From positions 682,001-746,000 of the forward strand of contig JAHBTD010000002.1 of the NCBI GenBank assembly GCA_019638775.1: a stretch of 64,000 bases of DNA. Direction: 5' to 3'. A program made the position numbers and the translations under genes. Source of the stretch: Fimbriimonadaceae bacterium (GTDB taxonomy: Bacteria > Armatimonadota > Fimbriimonadia > Fimbriimonadales > Fimbriimonadaceae). Below are positions 45,501-53,690 of this stretch, piece after piece. The notes beneath the pieces were generated by a model that saw only the letters and a list, made by a program, of their open reading frames with translations, was not told the DNA's origin and did no database searches. The first letter of the stretch is position 1, and each line of letters opens with the position of its first letter.

Positions 45501-46104
45501 TCTGCGACTCAATCTCAGTGATGATGTCCCCAACTCTGGAGAGATGATCTTGAGCCTGAGCCATCCTCTTGAGCGACTCTTGTTTCCGCGCGCGGTAACG
45601 CTGGACACCCGCAGCCTCGTCAACCCAAGCTCGACGCTCTTCCGGGGAAGCGGCGAGGGCCTGATCAATGTCCTTCTGACCAACAATCGCGTAACCCGCC
45701 CGACCCAGGCCAGAGTCGGCAAGAAGCTCTAGAACATCACGCAAGCGGCAGTTGCGACGATTGATCATGTAGTCGGATTCGCCTGACCGCGTGAGCCGAC
45801 GACTCACGGCAACTTCGGGAGTGTCAATAGGGAGCGAGCCGTCTTCGTTATCAAAGAGGAGCGTCACTTCGGCGTATCCCACTGGCTTGCGGCGTGAGCT
45901 CCCGCTAAAGATCACATCCTGGTTGGTTTGCGCACGCAATTGCCTGGCGTTGCCTTCCCCCAATGCCCAGAGGATGGCGTCGACCAGGTTGGATTTGCCG
46001 CAACCGTTTGGCCCAACAACAGCGATGAGATCGCCGTCAACGTCGAACTCGGTCTTGTCGGCGAACGTTTTGAAGCCAAATATCTTGACGCGCTTGAGCC
46101 GCAT
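42586..46104 (-). CDS. smc: Chromosome segregation ATPase SMC
   Basis: 1172 residues, the full length of bacterial SMC. N-terminal Walker A is VVGPNGCGKSNLVDAILWAL. Long coiled coils surround a hinge at about 510-660 (GEYIPVGECVEV ... VVHSSGAVSGG). The C-terminal part has the signature LLSGGERSLCAAAF and Walker B PLVVLDEVDAPLDGRN. It forms the condensin ring with ScpA and ScpB, neither of which is adjacent. It is transcribed alone after a 273-base gap. Confidence 0.97.
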   Translation of the reverse strand: MRLKRVKIFGFKTFADKTEFDVDGDLIAVVGPNGCGKSNLVDAILWALGEGNARQLRAQTNQDVIFSGSSRRKPVGYAEVTLLFDNEDGSLPIDTPEVAVSRRLTRSGESDYMINRRNCRLRDVLELLADSGLGRAGYAIVGQKDIDQALAASPEERRAWVDEAAGVQRYRARKQESLKRMAQAQDHLSRVGDIITEIESQREPLREEAEVAVRYKSVLGGLREVESGLLIVEIANAVKEVELQEKHIEESQLLVSKESARAEELEAQVRRTGERISALESDMDSLRAQQQSSITALERADAAMRLSEQRLTSLDELEKNLDHEGTAGQQRLKELEQELESLKAEEELERENLERLRAEFAGAGEDAKALSAQLKKLESELQQAREAHTLRLKQKAETEHRKQREKEIKREIQGIESTVPDLAKALKEAQDNYDSAKMAISKIEAAIQQAAARMQELRTEEEKQAQSVRKHLAEKAALEGRRRGIESTIEAHEGLHQGARAVMMAAENNKLDGEYIPVGECVEVDKEYALAIETALGASSNDLIVRDEQDAKRAIEYLKAGRLGRATFQPIPLMRPFEPSPGLRSVLNERGVVGRASELISCASIYRPVIDSLMGRVVIVEDIDVALRLAKTSGWNRLVTLDGEVVHSSGAVSGGQAAKSGYGMVQRKADLAELGRALESIEREISQFEKASAKRTKEILTDEAKIAELRGQTREKAPELEEAQNWLQSLQHEFNDTGRAKSKLEAELAQLLAAASVELPEIDLPGVEADRDHLIKQLAARSADAEQAENRLNEAMQRLEQAQARYVAAQKRFSNAKEAEEHRHKRASNLEPERQRARDDIERHKKDKARATEVQADVTAKLQVAQEKKRELLDGSFQSTEQAKEARRNAQACGDTAHQAELNRARADAKRASSQQRLMEEYGLTEEDALAQADSIEVPSDAAALVSKLRRELKSMGDVNLGAIEAFERLTERYDELATQMEDIVEGIKQVEASIKELDELTRDRFFNTFTAVQEAFSAIFAKVFPGGQGNLELTDKENLLESGIEIDVQLPGKNKQRLVLLSGGERSLCAAAFLFALLRVKPSPLVVLDEVDAPLDGRNVERFIDLLREFKETTQFIVITHNPTTIAAAPVWLGVTMQEPGVSTLVPTNVGLLPEEPRQTATNGGYAVVQA

Positions 46105-46377
46105 AACCTTGTGAAATCTCTCTTGAATGTACCGGGACCGCGCCGTTGTTAGCTTGAAACAGCTTCAAACCCAGTATTTCAAATCCTGTGCCCTTAAAGA
46201 CGAATCCCCAAGTTCGAAGGAAGGGGGATGTTTTCCACAATGCAGTGTAGTTACCTTCCCCCTTGACGGGGGAAGGCCAGGATGGGGGTGGCAAGTGCAC
46301 GTTCCTCTCTTCACAATGGCTGGATCCCCCGACTAGGTCAACGAATTGTAAAGACGTGACCACTTGCCGACGCTTTC
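46105..46377. other. Intergenic stretch with a REP-like hairpin, before smc
   Basis: 273 bases between the recombinase and smc. A palindrome with 9-base arms CCTTCCCCC (46254-46262) and GGGGGAAGG (46268-46276) is followed by GGATGGGGGTGG, the same style as the element after groEL. ACCACTTGCCGAC near 46356 resembles the dispersed repeat at 9.8 and 21.9 kb. There is no T run, so it is not a classical terminator. The smc promoter must lie here but is not obvious. Confidence 0.6.
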
Positions 46378-47286
46378 CTACGCCCTCGGATGCGCATTCT
46401 CAAACTTCCGTCGAACCTCATCCATGTCTAAGTGTGTATAAACCTGAGTTGTCGCGACCGATTCATGCCCGAGAAGCTCTTGCACAGCACGCAAGTCTGC
46501 CCCTCCTTTGAGCAGATGAACTGCATAGGAGTGCCGCAACGTATGGGGCGAAACCTTCTCTGAGATCCCTGCCAGCTTGCAATACTCGGCAAGCTTGAGC
46601 CCAACCGTTGTCCGCCTTAGCTTCAAACCTCGATGCGACACAAACACTTCACCGATAGGCTTCTTCAGAAGTTTTGGACGTGCCTCCGCCACATACTTCT
46701 TCAGCCAGTAAACCGTATCTCCAGGCAAAGGCACCAACCGTGTCTTGCCACGTTTTCCATGCACTCGCAGCAATCCGCTATCGAAATCAAGCTGAGACAT
46801 GTTTAGGTCTACCGCTTCAGAGATGCGTAGGCCCGCGCCGTAGATAAGTTCCAAGATTGCACGATCACGCAGCCCATCAGAAGTCTCGATATCAGGAGCG
46901 TTCAACAAAGCTTCAACGCGTTCGTAAGGCAACGCTTTTGGCAAAGCCCGGGCCTTCTTAAAGCCTCCTGTACTTGGCAAATCCATCGGCGGGCCAAACC
47001 CCTGCTTCTTCAAGAACTTCAAGAACGACCGAAGTGAACTCATCCGCCGCTGCGCTGTCGTTGGAGCGATGGGCGGACCGAGTGTGGATTGGTAACGCTG
47101 GACGGTAGGAAAATCGAGCTTTTGCCAGTCCTCCAACCCCAACTTGCCCAAGTACTCGGACAGCGTGAAAAGATCGCGGCGATAAGCCTCGACCGTGTGT
47201 ACGCTTGCGCCACGGTTGCTCCTCAGCGAATCTAAGAACCATTCGATGGCGTCGTGGAGGGGACTGTCTTGCGTTTCCAAATCCAA
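46378..47286 (-). CDS. Tyrosine recombinase, XerC/XerD type
   Basis: 302 residues, the standard Xer length. An N-terminal SAM-like core-binding domain (about 10-95) with VHTVEAYRRDL. The catalytic residues are all present: Arg154 (GAGLRISEAVDL), His248 and Arg251 (SPHTLRHSYA), His274 (LLGHES) and Tyr283 (TQVYTHL). Probably resolves chromosome dimers at dif; XerC or XerD cannot be told apart here. The start overlaps the mannosyltransferase gene by 55 bases. No att site or other phage genes accompany it. Confidence 0.92.
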   Translation of the reverse strand: MDLETQDSPLHDAIEWFLDSLRSNRGASVHTVEAYRRDLFTLSEYLGKLGLEDWQKLDFPTVQRYQSTLGPPIAPTTAQRRMSSLRSFLKFLKKQGFGPPMDLPSTGGFKKARALPKALPYERVEALLNAPDIETSDGLRDRAILELIYGAGLRISEAVDLNMSQLDFDSGLLRVHGKRGKTRLVPLPGDTVYWLKKYVAEARPKLLKKPIGEVFVSHRGLKLRRTTVGLKLAEYCKLAGISEKVSPHTLRHSYAVHLLKGGADLRAVQELLGHESVATTQVYTHLDMDEVRRKFENAHPRA

Positions 47287-49064
47287 ATGTAAGGACGGAT
47301 GTATTCGAGGTCGTGGATGGCGTACGGCTTCAAATTGACTAATTCGTCCTGGGTGCGCCCTAAGGTGATTGCGGGCTCGTAGGTCTCGAAAAGTTGTTTG
47401 GTGAAAGCCTTGAACTGGTCAACTTTGGCCTGGACTTCCGGCTTTAGCCCGCTTACCTTCTCCAGCCGCTTCAAGTCGTCAGCCTCAAAGCTGCTAAACA
47501 CGACGTAATCGGGCTTGGTTTCCGTGATCAGGCGGGTGTCCCAATCGATCCTCTCCTCCCGGTTTTCGGGCCAGTAGCGGACCACGCGCGGACTCGCTGT
47601 GGCCGCCATCGCATTAGCGTAGACTTCAGGGCCAAAGCGCATCATCGCCGAGTCTGGAAAGAGTGTTGGCGTGTAATACCAAGGATCGCTCACTAGTCCT
47701 ACTGTGACATCGTTCGGAGATTTCTGGGCCTCCTCCCTCAAATACACAGCGGCTTGGTCGCGTGGGTCCGTGCCCAGCATCCACGCAGTCATTCGCGAAG
47801 CTGAGATGGCGCTTCCCCCTAGTGCAAGGATGCCAAGTGCGACGGAGAAATGTCCGAGCTTCGTCTGTTGGCTCCGTGCCGCGCTCACCAGGTAGCCAAA
47901 CCCCAACGCCAACGGGATCATCAGCGGGAAGGTGTAGCGTAGGAAAAGAACCTCAGCCCGCCCGATGAGGAAGTAATACAGGATTGCGAACGCGAGCACC
48001 GCGATCAGCCACTTCGCCTTCTGCCGAACGGCTAGGAAGCAGCCAGCGATTCCGAGGATCATAACAATCCCGCCAAAGCCCGTGCCCAGGTTTACAAAGT
48101 GCCACAAGAATCCACTAGGTAGGCCCTCGAAGATGAGGCCGTGCCCGGTGGAGGTGTGGAGCATCTCGAACTTAAAATCTTGAACGAACTTGCCCGTGTT
48201 CAGCAATGCACCGGGCGTTGCGACGAAGAAAGCGACCAGGCTGGCAGCGACTCCAATGCCGATCATCTTCCAGCGGTCGGAGCGCTTAAGGGCGATGTGC
48301 ACCGCGATCAGGACCAGCACGGCGAGAATGCCGGTGTACTTGGTGCCCGCGCTGAGTCCGGCAAAGACTCCTGCCCAGACAGTGGCTTTGAGGATTGCCT
48401 TGTCCGAAAGAGCCTCCCCGCCCTTCAAGGAGAGGTGGCTGGGGGTGAGGGTGGTTTCTGCATCTTTGTCTGGAGGGTCACTGTCCTCAGTGACGTCATC
48501 ATGCGCATGTTCCGGCAGCAGCTTCAGCGCAAAGTAGATTGAGCACACCAACAGAAAGGTCGCAAACACGTCTACCGTCTGGAATCTCGCATGAACTACG
48601 TATCCCGGCGCAACTGCAAGGGCCCCAGCCGCAAAACAAGCCCCCCAAAGCGACATAAACCGCAATCCGATCAACAGCAGGAGCAAGACGGAAAACGCAC
48701 CAGCGACAGCGTTGATGATCCTTCCGGCGAGGATGCATGATCCGTTGTATCGGAAACGGGATTCGCGATCGCCCTCTTTCGGTCCGCCGCCGTAGCCTGC
48801 CACTACATCGCTGGCAATTCGTTCGACAGTAAGGTAGAGCGTCCCGTAATTGTAGAAACCTGGGTCGAACTTCCCTTTGGCAGGCTCGATCTGTCGTGAC
48901 GCGCTCAAGATGACATCCTCGTCTGGATGGAGCGAATAGTGTTGTCCTTCTTTTGGCAAACCCCAGCCAATGCCCAGCAGACGGATCAGCAGCGAAACGA
49001 AGAAGAAGCCGAACGCGAGGAGAGTTACAAGCCGTTCAGGCGAGTGCTTGGGCGCTGTCGACAC
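47232..49064 (-). CDS. GT39/PMT-type membrane glycosyltransferase
   Basis: 610 residues with about ten hydrophobic segments. The first periplasmic loop has the acidic HPDEDVILSASRQ, the DE pair typical of PMT/ArnT-like GT-C enzymes, followed by FYNYGTLYLTVE. A C-terminal soluble domain (about 430-610) follows the last helix. Polyprenyl-phosphate sugars are the usual donors. Acceptor unknown (lipid or protein). It overlaps genes on both sides, sitting in a minus-strand operon that starts at 51161. Confidence 0.85.
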   Translation of the reverse strand: MSTAPKHSPERLVTLLAFGFFFVSLLIRLLGIGWGLPKEGQHYSLHPDEDVILSASRQIEPAKGKFDPGFYNYGTLYLTVERIASDVVAGYGGGPKEGDRESRFRYNGSCILAGRIINAVAGAFSVLLLLLIGLRFMSLWGACFAAGALAVAPGYVVHARFQTVDVFATFLLVCSIYFALKLLPEHAHDDVTEDSDPPDKDAETTLTPSHLSLKGGEALSDKAILKATVWAGVFAGLSAGTKYTGILAVLVLIAVHIALKRSDRWKMIGIGVAASLVAFFVATPGALLNTGKFVQDFKFEMLHTSTGHGLIFEGLPSGFLWHFVNLGTGFGGIVMILGIAGCFLAVRQKAKWLIAVLAFAILYYFLIGRAEVLFLRYTFPLMIPLALGFGYLVSAARSQQTKLGHFSVALGILALGGSAISASRMTAWMLGTDPRDQAAVYLREEAQKSPNDVTVGLVSDPWYYTPTLFPDSAMMRFGPEVYANAMAATASPRVVRYWPENREERIDWDTRLITETKPDYVVFSSFEADDLKRLEKVSGLKPEVQAKVDQFKAFTKQLFETYEPAITLGRTQDELVNLKPYAIHDLEYIRPYIWIWKRKTVPSTTPSNGS

Positions 49065-49704
49065 GGTTCGATCTTAGCACAGCAAGGAACTCCTCCACGA
49101 GGTCTGGGTCGTAGTCGGCCCCGCGCCCGTCACGCAAAACCTCGCGGGCAAGAATGTCGCCCTGCCATTTCTCAAGCCAAACGTAATCCGAAACGACTTT
49201 GAGAACCCGGGACTCAATCGGCAGGTCCTTGCCCGAAATCTTCTGGCCAAGATGAGCCGGTGCATACGTTGTGTGATGTTGCCGGACGAGGTCGGCAATT
49301 GTCCTGAGAGGAGGAAGCAGTTCAAGCATCGCGCCGCTCACATCCCCATGCTTAAAGTAGGTTTCTCGTTCCTTATCGCTCCAATCTTTGAACTCCCGCG
49401 TATTCACAAGCTTGTACGGGATGGCACACAAACCAATATCGCGCAGTCGGCAAGCAAGTTCGAGCCGCTCAAGTTGGAATTCGGTAAGTCCAACCCGCGC
49501 GGCCAAGAAATGACTTAACATCACAATCCGGTCTGTCAGCCCCTTGTGAGATGGGAATCGCAACTCAATTGCTGTCCCAAAAGCCTTTGCGGACTCCTGG
49601 AATCGCTCCTGAAGCCTCCGAGGCAGAACCACCTTCGCGTAATAGACCATCGCCAAGCAGCAGATGACCGGTAGAGCAATGGCGACGGCAAGAACCCAGT
49701 TCAA
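49036..49704 (-). CDS. Degenerate HD-GYP-like membrane protein
   Basis: 222 residues: one N-terminal transmembrane segment (MNWVLAVAIALPVICCLAMVYY) then an HD-GYP-like domain. At the HDxGK site the sequence is LRDIGLCAI, so the catalytic His is lost. The HHERxDGxGYP segment is reduced to RQHHTTYAPAHLG and GYP is missing. It is therefore probably a regulatory, non-catalytic partner. Its start overlaps the stop of the intact HD-GYP gene by 4 bases, and its end overlaps the glycosyltransferase by 29. Confidence 0.75.
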   Translation of the reverse strand: MNWVLAVAIALPVICCLAMVYYAKVVLPRRLQERFQESAKAFGTAIELRFPSHKGLTDRIVMLSHFLAARVGLTEFQLERLELACRLRDIGLCAIPYKLVNTREFKDWSDKERETYFKHGDVSGAMLELLPPLRTIADLVRQHHTTYAPAHLGQKISGKDLPIESRVLKVVSDYVWLEKWQGDILAREVLRDGRGADYDPDLVEEFLAVLRSNRVDSAQALA

Positions 49705-51161
49705 TGCGCATCCTCCTCAATCACTTCACGAAAGGCCTGAACGACGTCTGGGTCGAACTGTGTTCCTGAACAACGAACGAGCTCCGATAGAGCTTGATCC
49801 ACCGACATCGGATCGCGATAGGGCCGCTTATCGTTGCCGCTATTTCCTCCAGTCATCGCATCGTAGGCGTCCACAACGGCGATGATTTTGCTTTCAATCG
49901 GAATCTCGACATCGACGAGACCGTCGGGATATCCATCCCCATCGAGCCTTTCATGATGGTGGCGTATCCACGGCACGATCGGCTTGAGAGACACGACGGG
50001 AGAAAGAATCTCCGCCCCAAATGCCGAATGCTGCCGCACATGATCCATCTCAAAGACGTCAAGTTTAGAAGGCTTGTCCAGAATTTCTTCATCCACTGCG
50101 ATTTTGCCAATATCGTGCAAAACTGCCGCCTCGCGAACCAGCCGTGCATTCTTCCGGTTCAATCCCAACCGCAAGGCGACCTCTTCGGCAATGAGCGAAA
50201 CACGCTCAATATGACGGTGGCTGTAAGGGTGGGCTCGTTGTAGCATCAACGTGAGAGCCGTGATGGTGCCGTAGTAGTGGTCGTCAATCTCTTGGGACTT
50301 CCCGGCGACCATTCTCGATGCAAGGACCGGTAGCAGAATCAGCGCCGACCAACCTGGCATCTCCATCTCAACAAGTACACCGGCTGAGAAAGCAAACGTC
50401 AGGATCAGAGTCCACTGCCACGCGCCAGTCCAACTCAAACCATGCGGTACGAGACCGAGCCGTTTCGCGATGCGTCGAGAACTGAGAGCCACCATCCAAG
50501 CTGCATTGATTACGAGGTAGACACCTGAGTAAACCAGCGTTTGCGAGAGCCCGCCTAATTGAAGGAAGAGACCCATCGCGAATGCCGAAACGACATTAAA
50601 ACCAACTAACGCAACTAACGCCCAAGCGGATTCCGAATCGACATGCTCCCTACCGCCGATGTAACGCGAACGAACAGGAGTCAGCACAAAAGCAAGCAGA
50701 TCGGTCATTAGAGCCCAGACCGGCCCCGCGACCACCGCAATCGCCGCCACAAACGGTAAACGCCACGAAACTGGAGTGAACGGTTCTGTGGCCACATAGC
50801 CAAATCGGGAAGCAAGTAGCGCGAGCACGGATAGACCAAAGCAAAGGCCCATGTCTGGAGATTCAGGTGTTGGTAGAGTCGTCGAAGCCCATGCGCCAAT
50901 CGCAAGTACCAAGAGCACACTGACAATAAGCCCCCGGCTCGGTCTTGCGCCGCCCGAACTAAGTCGTAAAGGCAGATACACCGATGCGCGGGTTGTTTCC
51001 GAGGTTGTATGCCGTGTGCCGCGGCCCGTTTTTCCCACCAGTCCTCCGAATTCGCCCCAAGGAATGGACTCCCAAAATGGGGCATTTGCTTCAACGCCCG
51101 CGTATTTGACTGGTGGTTGTATCGATTTGTGCCGGATTTGCACAAAAAGTTGATCCGGCAT
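49701..51161 (-). CDS. Membrane HD-GYP domain protein (probable c-di-GMP phosphodiesterase)
   Basis: 486 residues. A soluble lead of about 70 residues precedes seven or so hydrophobic segments (about 78-295). The C-terminal HD-GYP domain (about 305-480) is intact: RAHPYSHRHIERV, VLHDIGKIAV, QHSAFGAEIL, HHERLDGDGYPDGL and VVDAYDAMT. These carry the bimetal site and the GYP loop, so degradation of c-di-GMP is likely, under control of the membrane part. The overlapping next gene is a catalytically dead relative. Signal unknown. Confidence 0.9.
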   Translation of the reverse strand: MPDQLFVQIRHKSIQPPVKYAGVEANAPFWESIPWGEFGGLVGKTGRGTRHTTSETTRASVYLPLRLSSGGARPSRGLIVSVLLVLAIGAWASTTLPTPESPDMGLCFGLSVLALLASRFGYVATEPFTPVSWRLPFVAAIAVVAGPVWALMTDLLAFVLTPVRSRYIGGREHVDSESAWALVALVGFNVVSAFAMGLFLQLGGLSQTLVYSGVYLVINAAWMVALSSRRIAKRLGLVPHGLSWTGAWQWTLILTFAFSAGVLVEMEMPGWSALILLPVLASRMVAGKSQEIDDHYYGTITALTLMLQRAHPYSHRHIERVSLIAEEVALRLGLNRKNARLVREAAVLHDIGKIAVDEEILDKPSKLDVFEMDHVRQHSAFGAEILSPVVSLKPIVPWIRHHHERLDGDGYPDGLVDVEIPIESKIIAVVDAYDAMTGGNSGNDKRPYRDPMSVDQALSELVRCSGTQFDPDVVQAFREVIEEDAH

Positions 51162-51196
51162 TTCTAACTTTGCGGGTGGAAGGCGAGCGCAATCAG

Positions 51197-52375
51197 CTAT
51201 CCACGAAGATCGTTGACCAGATAGGCCCGCGAAAGCTCCATGCGAATCAGCTGTCCGTTTCGACTAAGGACAATAGGAACTTTGCTCCCTTCTTCGCCCT
51301 CCATCAGCTTCCAAAGCTTGCGTTGATCCATCCCCTCAACGTCATGTCCGTCAATAGAGAGCAAAAAGTCTCCGCGTCGGATGCCAGCCTTTTCAGCAGG
51401 GCCACCGTTAGAAACGCGGTAAACGAACATTCTGCGGCCAGATGCTTCCGGTGCTGCGCTTATTCCCAATTCAGCTTTGGGCAGATTGCCTGTCTTACCG
51501 GTCCAATTGTCAAACCAGACTCGGCGGCGCTCATAGTCAATGATAATGTTGAAATTGCTCAAAAATCCGTAGCCGATCGTACCGTCACCTTCCGCCGAAC
51601 TGGATGCTGCGTCGATGATGCTCCACGTACAATCAGGAACGGGAATCCCATAGATGCTCATATCCTTAAATCGAGCGTACCAACTCGCTACTTCGCCCGA
51701 GGCGACAAAAGCCGATTTCAGAAACTTTGCATCCTGTCCCGTTTTCCAAAGCCCGATTCTCTCAAGAACATCCTTGTGAGTCGTCGCAAAAAACGCATTG
51801 CCAGTATCAAGCGCGAGAGTCATCTTTCCGCCATTTGCGGCAGCAACCGACATCTCCAGCGAGTTATGGCCCGTCGGCAACAGTTTGGCTAAGAATGTCT
51901 TCTTGTTGTCTGGAACAAGCTTGGTGATGTCATAGCTCTTCGGATAGAACCTGAACATCTTCTTTTCAAAGTTGATTTCAGTGATGTTGTGTGCGATGAC
52001 CTCAAAGCCCATAATGCCGTCGCAATGTGTGTTGTAAGAGAAGGAATAATTCGCAGCAGGCTGCTGTACTGCCTCCATTTCTGTGCTGTCGATATCCTTT
52101 TGCCCGAGCTTGAGGCTCTTGATCTTGACGGTTTTTGCCTGGAACACGCCTACAAAGTCGCGCAGATTCATGACACCGGTTGCTGGCCCAATGTTGATGT
52201 TCTCATCGAGAACGACTGCCCCCGAAAATCCCGTGTCAAACATCAAGGAAGCCTTCCGGCCGTTGATCGTGGCATCAACGATGATTGCGTCTTCACCAAC
52301 TGAAAACGGAACGTCGACGATTCCCGCGGGAGCCTGTGTTGTGAGGAGCAATGCTGCGCAAGTAAGAAGTGCCAT
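51197..52375 (-). CDS. Exported bilobed aspartyl protease with PDZ domain
   Basis: 392 residues with a signal peptide (MALLTCAALLLTTQAPA). Two aspartyl-protease lobes occur in one chain: LMFDTGFSGAVVLDE (first DTG, about residue 46) and LALDTGNAFFAT (second DTG, about 188). Each is followed by a Gly/Ile-rich flap region (DGIMGFEV; GTIGYGFLSNFNI). A C-terminal PDZ domain (about 305-385) has GPAEKAGIRRGDFLLSIDG. The architecture matches the retropepsin-like/PDZ proteins of bacteria, usually with a single DTG; two active Asp in one chain is pepsin-like. Substrate unknown. Confidence 0.85.
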   Translation of the reverse strand: MALLTCAALLLTTQAPAGIVDVPFSVGEDAIIVDATINGRKASLMFDTGFSGAVVLDENINIGPATGVMNLRDFVGVFQAKTVKIKSLKLGQKDIDSTEMEAVQQPAANYSFSYNTHCDGIMGFEVIAHNITEINFEKKMFRFYPKSYDITKLVPDNKKTFLAKLLPTGHNSLEMSVAAANGGKMTLALDTGNAFFATTHKDVLERIGLWKTGQDAKFLKSAFVASGEVASWYARFKDMSIYGIPVPDCTWSIIDAASSSAEGDGTIGYGFLSNFNIIIDYERRRVWFDNWTGKTGNLPKAELGISAAPEASGRRMFVYRVSNGGPAEKAGIRRGDFLLSIDGHDVEGMDQRKLWKLMEGEEGSKVPIVLSRNGQLIRMELSRAYLVNDLRG

Positions 52376-52407
52376 ACGAATTTATTCCAGATGAATCTGA
52401 TATTAAA

Positions 52408-52440
52408 GTACGACGCACAAAGAGACTTTGTGCGTCGTAC
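52408..52440 (-). terminator. Strong hairpin after the TPR membrane protein gene
   Basis: Perfect 15-base arms (GTACGACGCACAAAG, 52408-52422, and its complement, 52426-52440) with a 3-base loop. On the minus strand it is followed by TTTAATAT. Confidence 0.85.
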
Positions 52441-52455
52441 GATTCTGAAAACAGT

Positions 52456-53436
52456 CTACGATCTGCCTTTCCAAATATAGATCGGAATGATCAGACCAGG
52501 TAGGCCGCAACAACAGCAAAGAATGAACGGCAGAAGCCAAAGCCAGTTGCCACGCCTGTCCGCCAACTCCATGATCATCCAGATCAGCGAAATCAGTTGA
52601 ATCAGTCGAGAAACAAGGCTGAGCACGGTGATGACCGGGCTAACCCCTTCCATGCTGAAGAACCCCATATTCCTGTTTTGGAAGGCTTCAGGATTCTGGA
52701 AGGCCTCCATAACTAAGGAATAGGTTGCCGCCGAGATGACAATGAAAAGGATGATGTTTAACGCCGAAAGGATGTATCCAAATCCATCCCAACCTTTACC
52801 CATGTTTTCGATAAAAGCCATGCTGTGGACGTTTCGCGTTCCGTATCCAGGCCGTTCATAACCACCGGGTGGGATATATTGCTGCCCTGGAGGCGGGGTG
52901 CCTGGACCGTGAAGGCCGGGTTGCCCTTGGGGAGGCGCACCAGCCGGAGGCCCGCTAGGCTGCCCGGTCGGAGGCGCTGCTCCTGGGTTGGGTTGGGAGA
53001 GCGGGTCGCCCGGCTGCGACAAAGAAGGCGCATCCGCCGCAACCTTGCCGGTTGGCGTGATCACGTCCGGGTTCATCTCGCGAGTGATTCTCGCAACGAG
53101 GTCCTTTGCACCCGAATGGCTTGGATCAAGCCTGACGGCTTCCCTGGCTATCGACTCCGCCTCTGCCTTATGACCGAGTCCGTACTGATGTACAGCTAAG
53201 TTGAAATATGCCTTTGGGTTACTTGGCCCACAAGAAATGGCACCTCGAAACGCCTCGGTCGCTTCGTCGTCTCGTTTGAGCTGAGCAAGTGCAATTCCTT
53301 TCAGGACATATGCCTCGCTGTCGTGGTCGTTCAGTTCAAGCGCCTGATTGATCAGTTCGAGAGCCTTTTCGGGCTGCCCACTCTGAACGCTTTGTATCGC
53401 TTCTTCGCGAAATTGTTTCCCGTGATCCTCGGACAC
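52456..53436 (-). CDS. TPR protein with proline-rich linker and membrane domain
   Basis: 326 residues from a GTG start. Three TPR units (about 6-108: PEKALELINQALELNDHDSE, DDEATEAFRGAISCGPSNPK, HKAEAESIAREAVRLDPSHS). A Pro/Gly/Gln-rich linker (about 140-200) follows, then three or four hydrophobic segments (about 222-320). The end CCCCGLPGLIIPIYIWKG is cysteine-rich. The layout suggests a membrane-bound scaffold with a cytoplasmic TPR head. No function can be named. Confidence 0.8.
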   Translation of the reverse strand: MSEDHGKQFREEAIQSVQSGQPEKALELINQALELNDHDSEAYVLKGIALAQLKRDDEATEAFRGAISCGPSNPKAYFNLAVHQYGLGHKAEAESIAREAVRLDPSHSGAKDLVARITREMNPDVITPTGKVAADAPSLSQPGDPLSQPNPGAAPPTGQPSGPPAGAPPQGQPGLHGPGTPPPGQQYIPPGGYERPGYGTRNVHSMAFIENMGKGWDGFGYILSALNIILFIVISAATYSLVMEAFQNPEAFQNRNMGFFSMEGVSPVITVLSLVSRLIQLISLIWMIMELADRRGNWLWLLPFILCCCCGLPGLIIPIYIWKGRS

Positions 53437-53690
53437 TATCCTAACCTCCCTGAATCATCATTCCCCGGACACCTTATAAGTCGTCCAGTCTACCGCTACT
53501 CATACGGAAGACGACTGATGAAGGTGGCACGATGAAAGAAATTCGCCTGGAACCATTGAATATCCTTTTTACGTCGTGAGAAGTTAGCCCTGAAAGATGA
53601 GAAGCCGTCAAAGTCGGGATAGTTTTCTGTATACTGGTAACCCGACTCAACCGGGCTCTTGCCCGAGGGCAACAGGATGGTGACAAGCGC

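Noticed and set aside
46254-46276. Rho-independent terminator after the Xer recombinase
   Set aside because: The stem is good but lacks a U-rich tail on the minus strand; better seen as a REP-like palindrome.
46378-47286. Phage or mobile-element integrase
   Set aside because: Length and motifs match Xer recombinases and the gene is inside a housekeeping operon without phage genes or att repeats.
53607-53635. Promoter of livJ (TATACT with upstream GTCAAA)
   Set aside because: The -10 box is fair, but no -35 box fits at 16-18 bases, so it is not listed as a feature.
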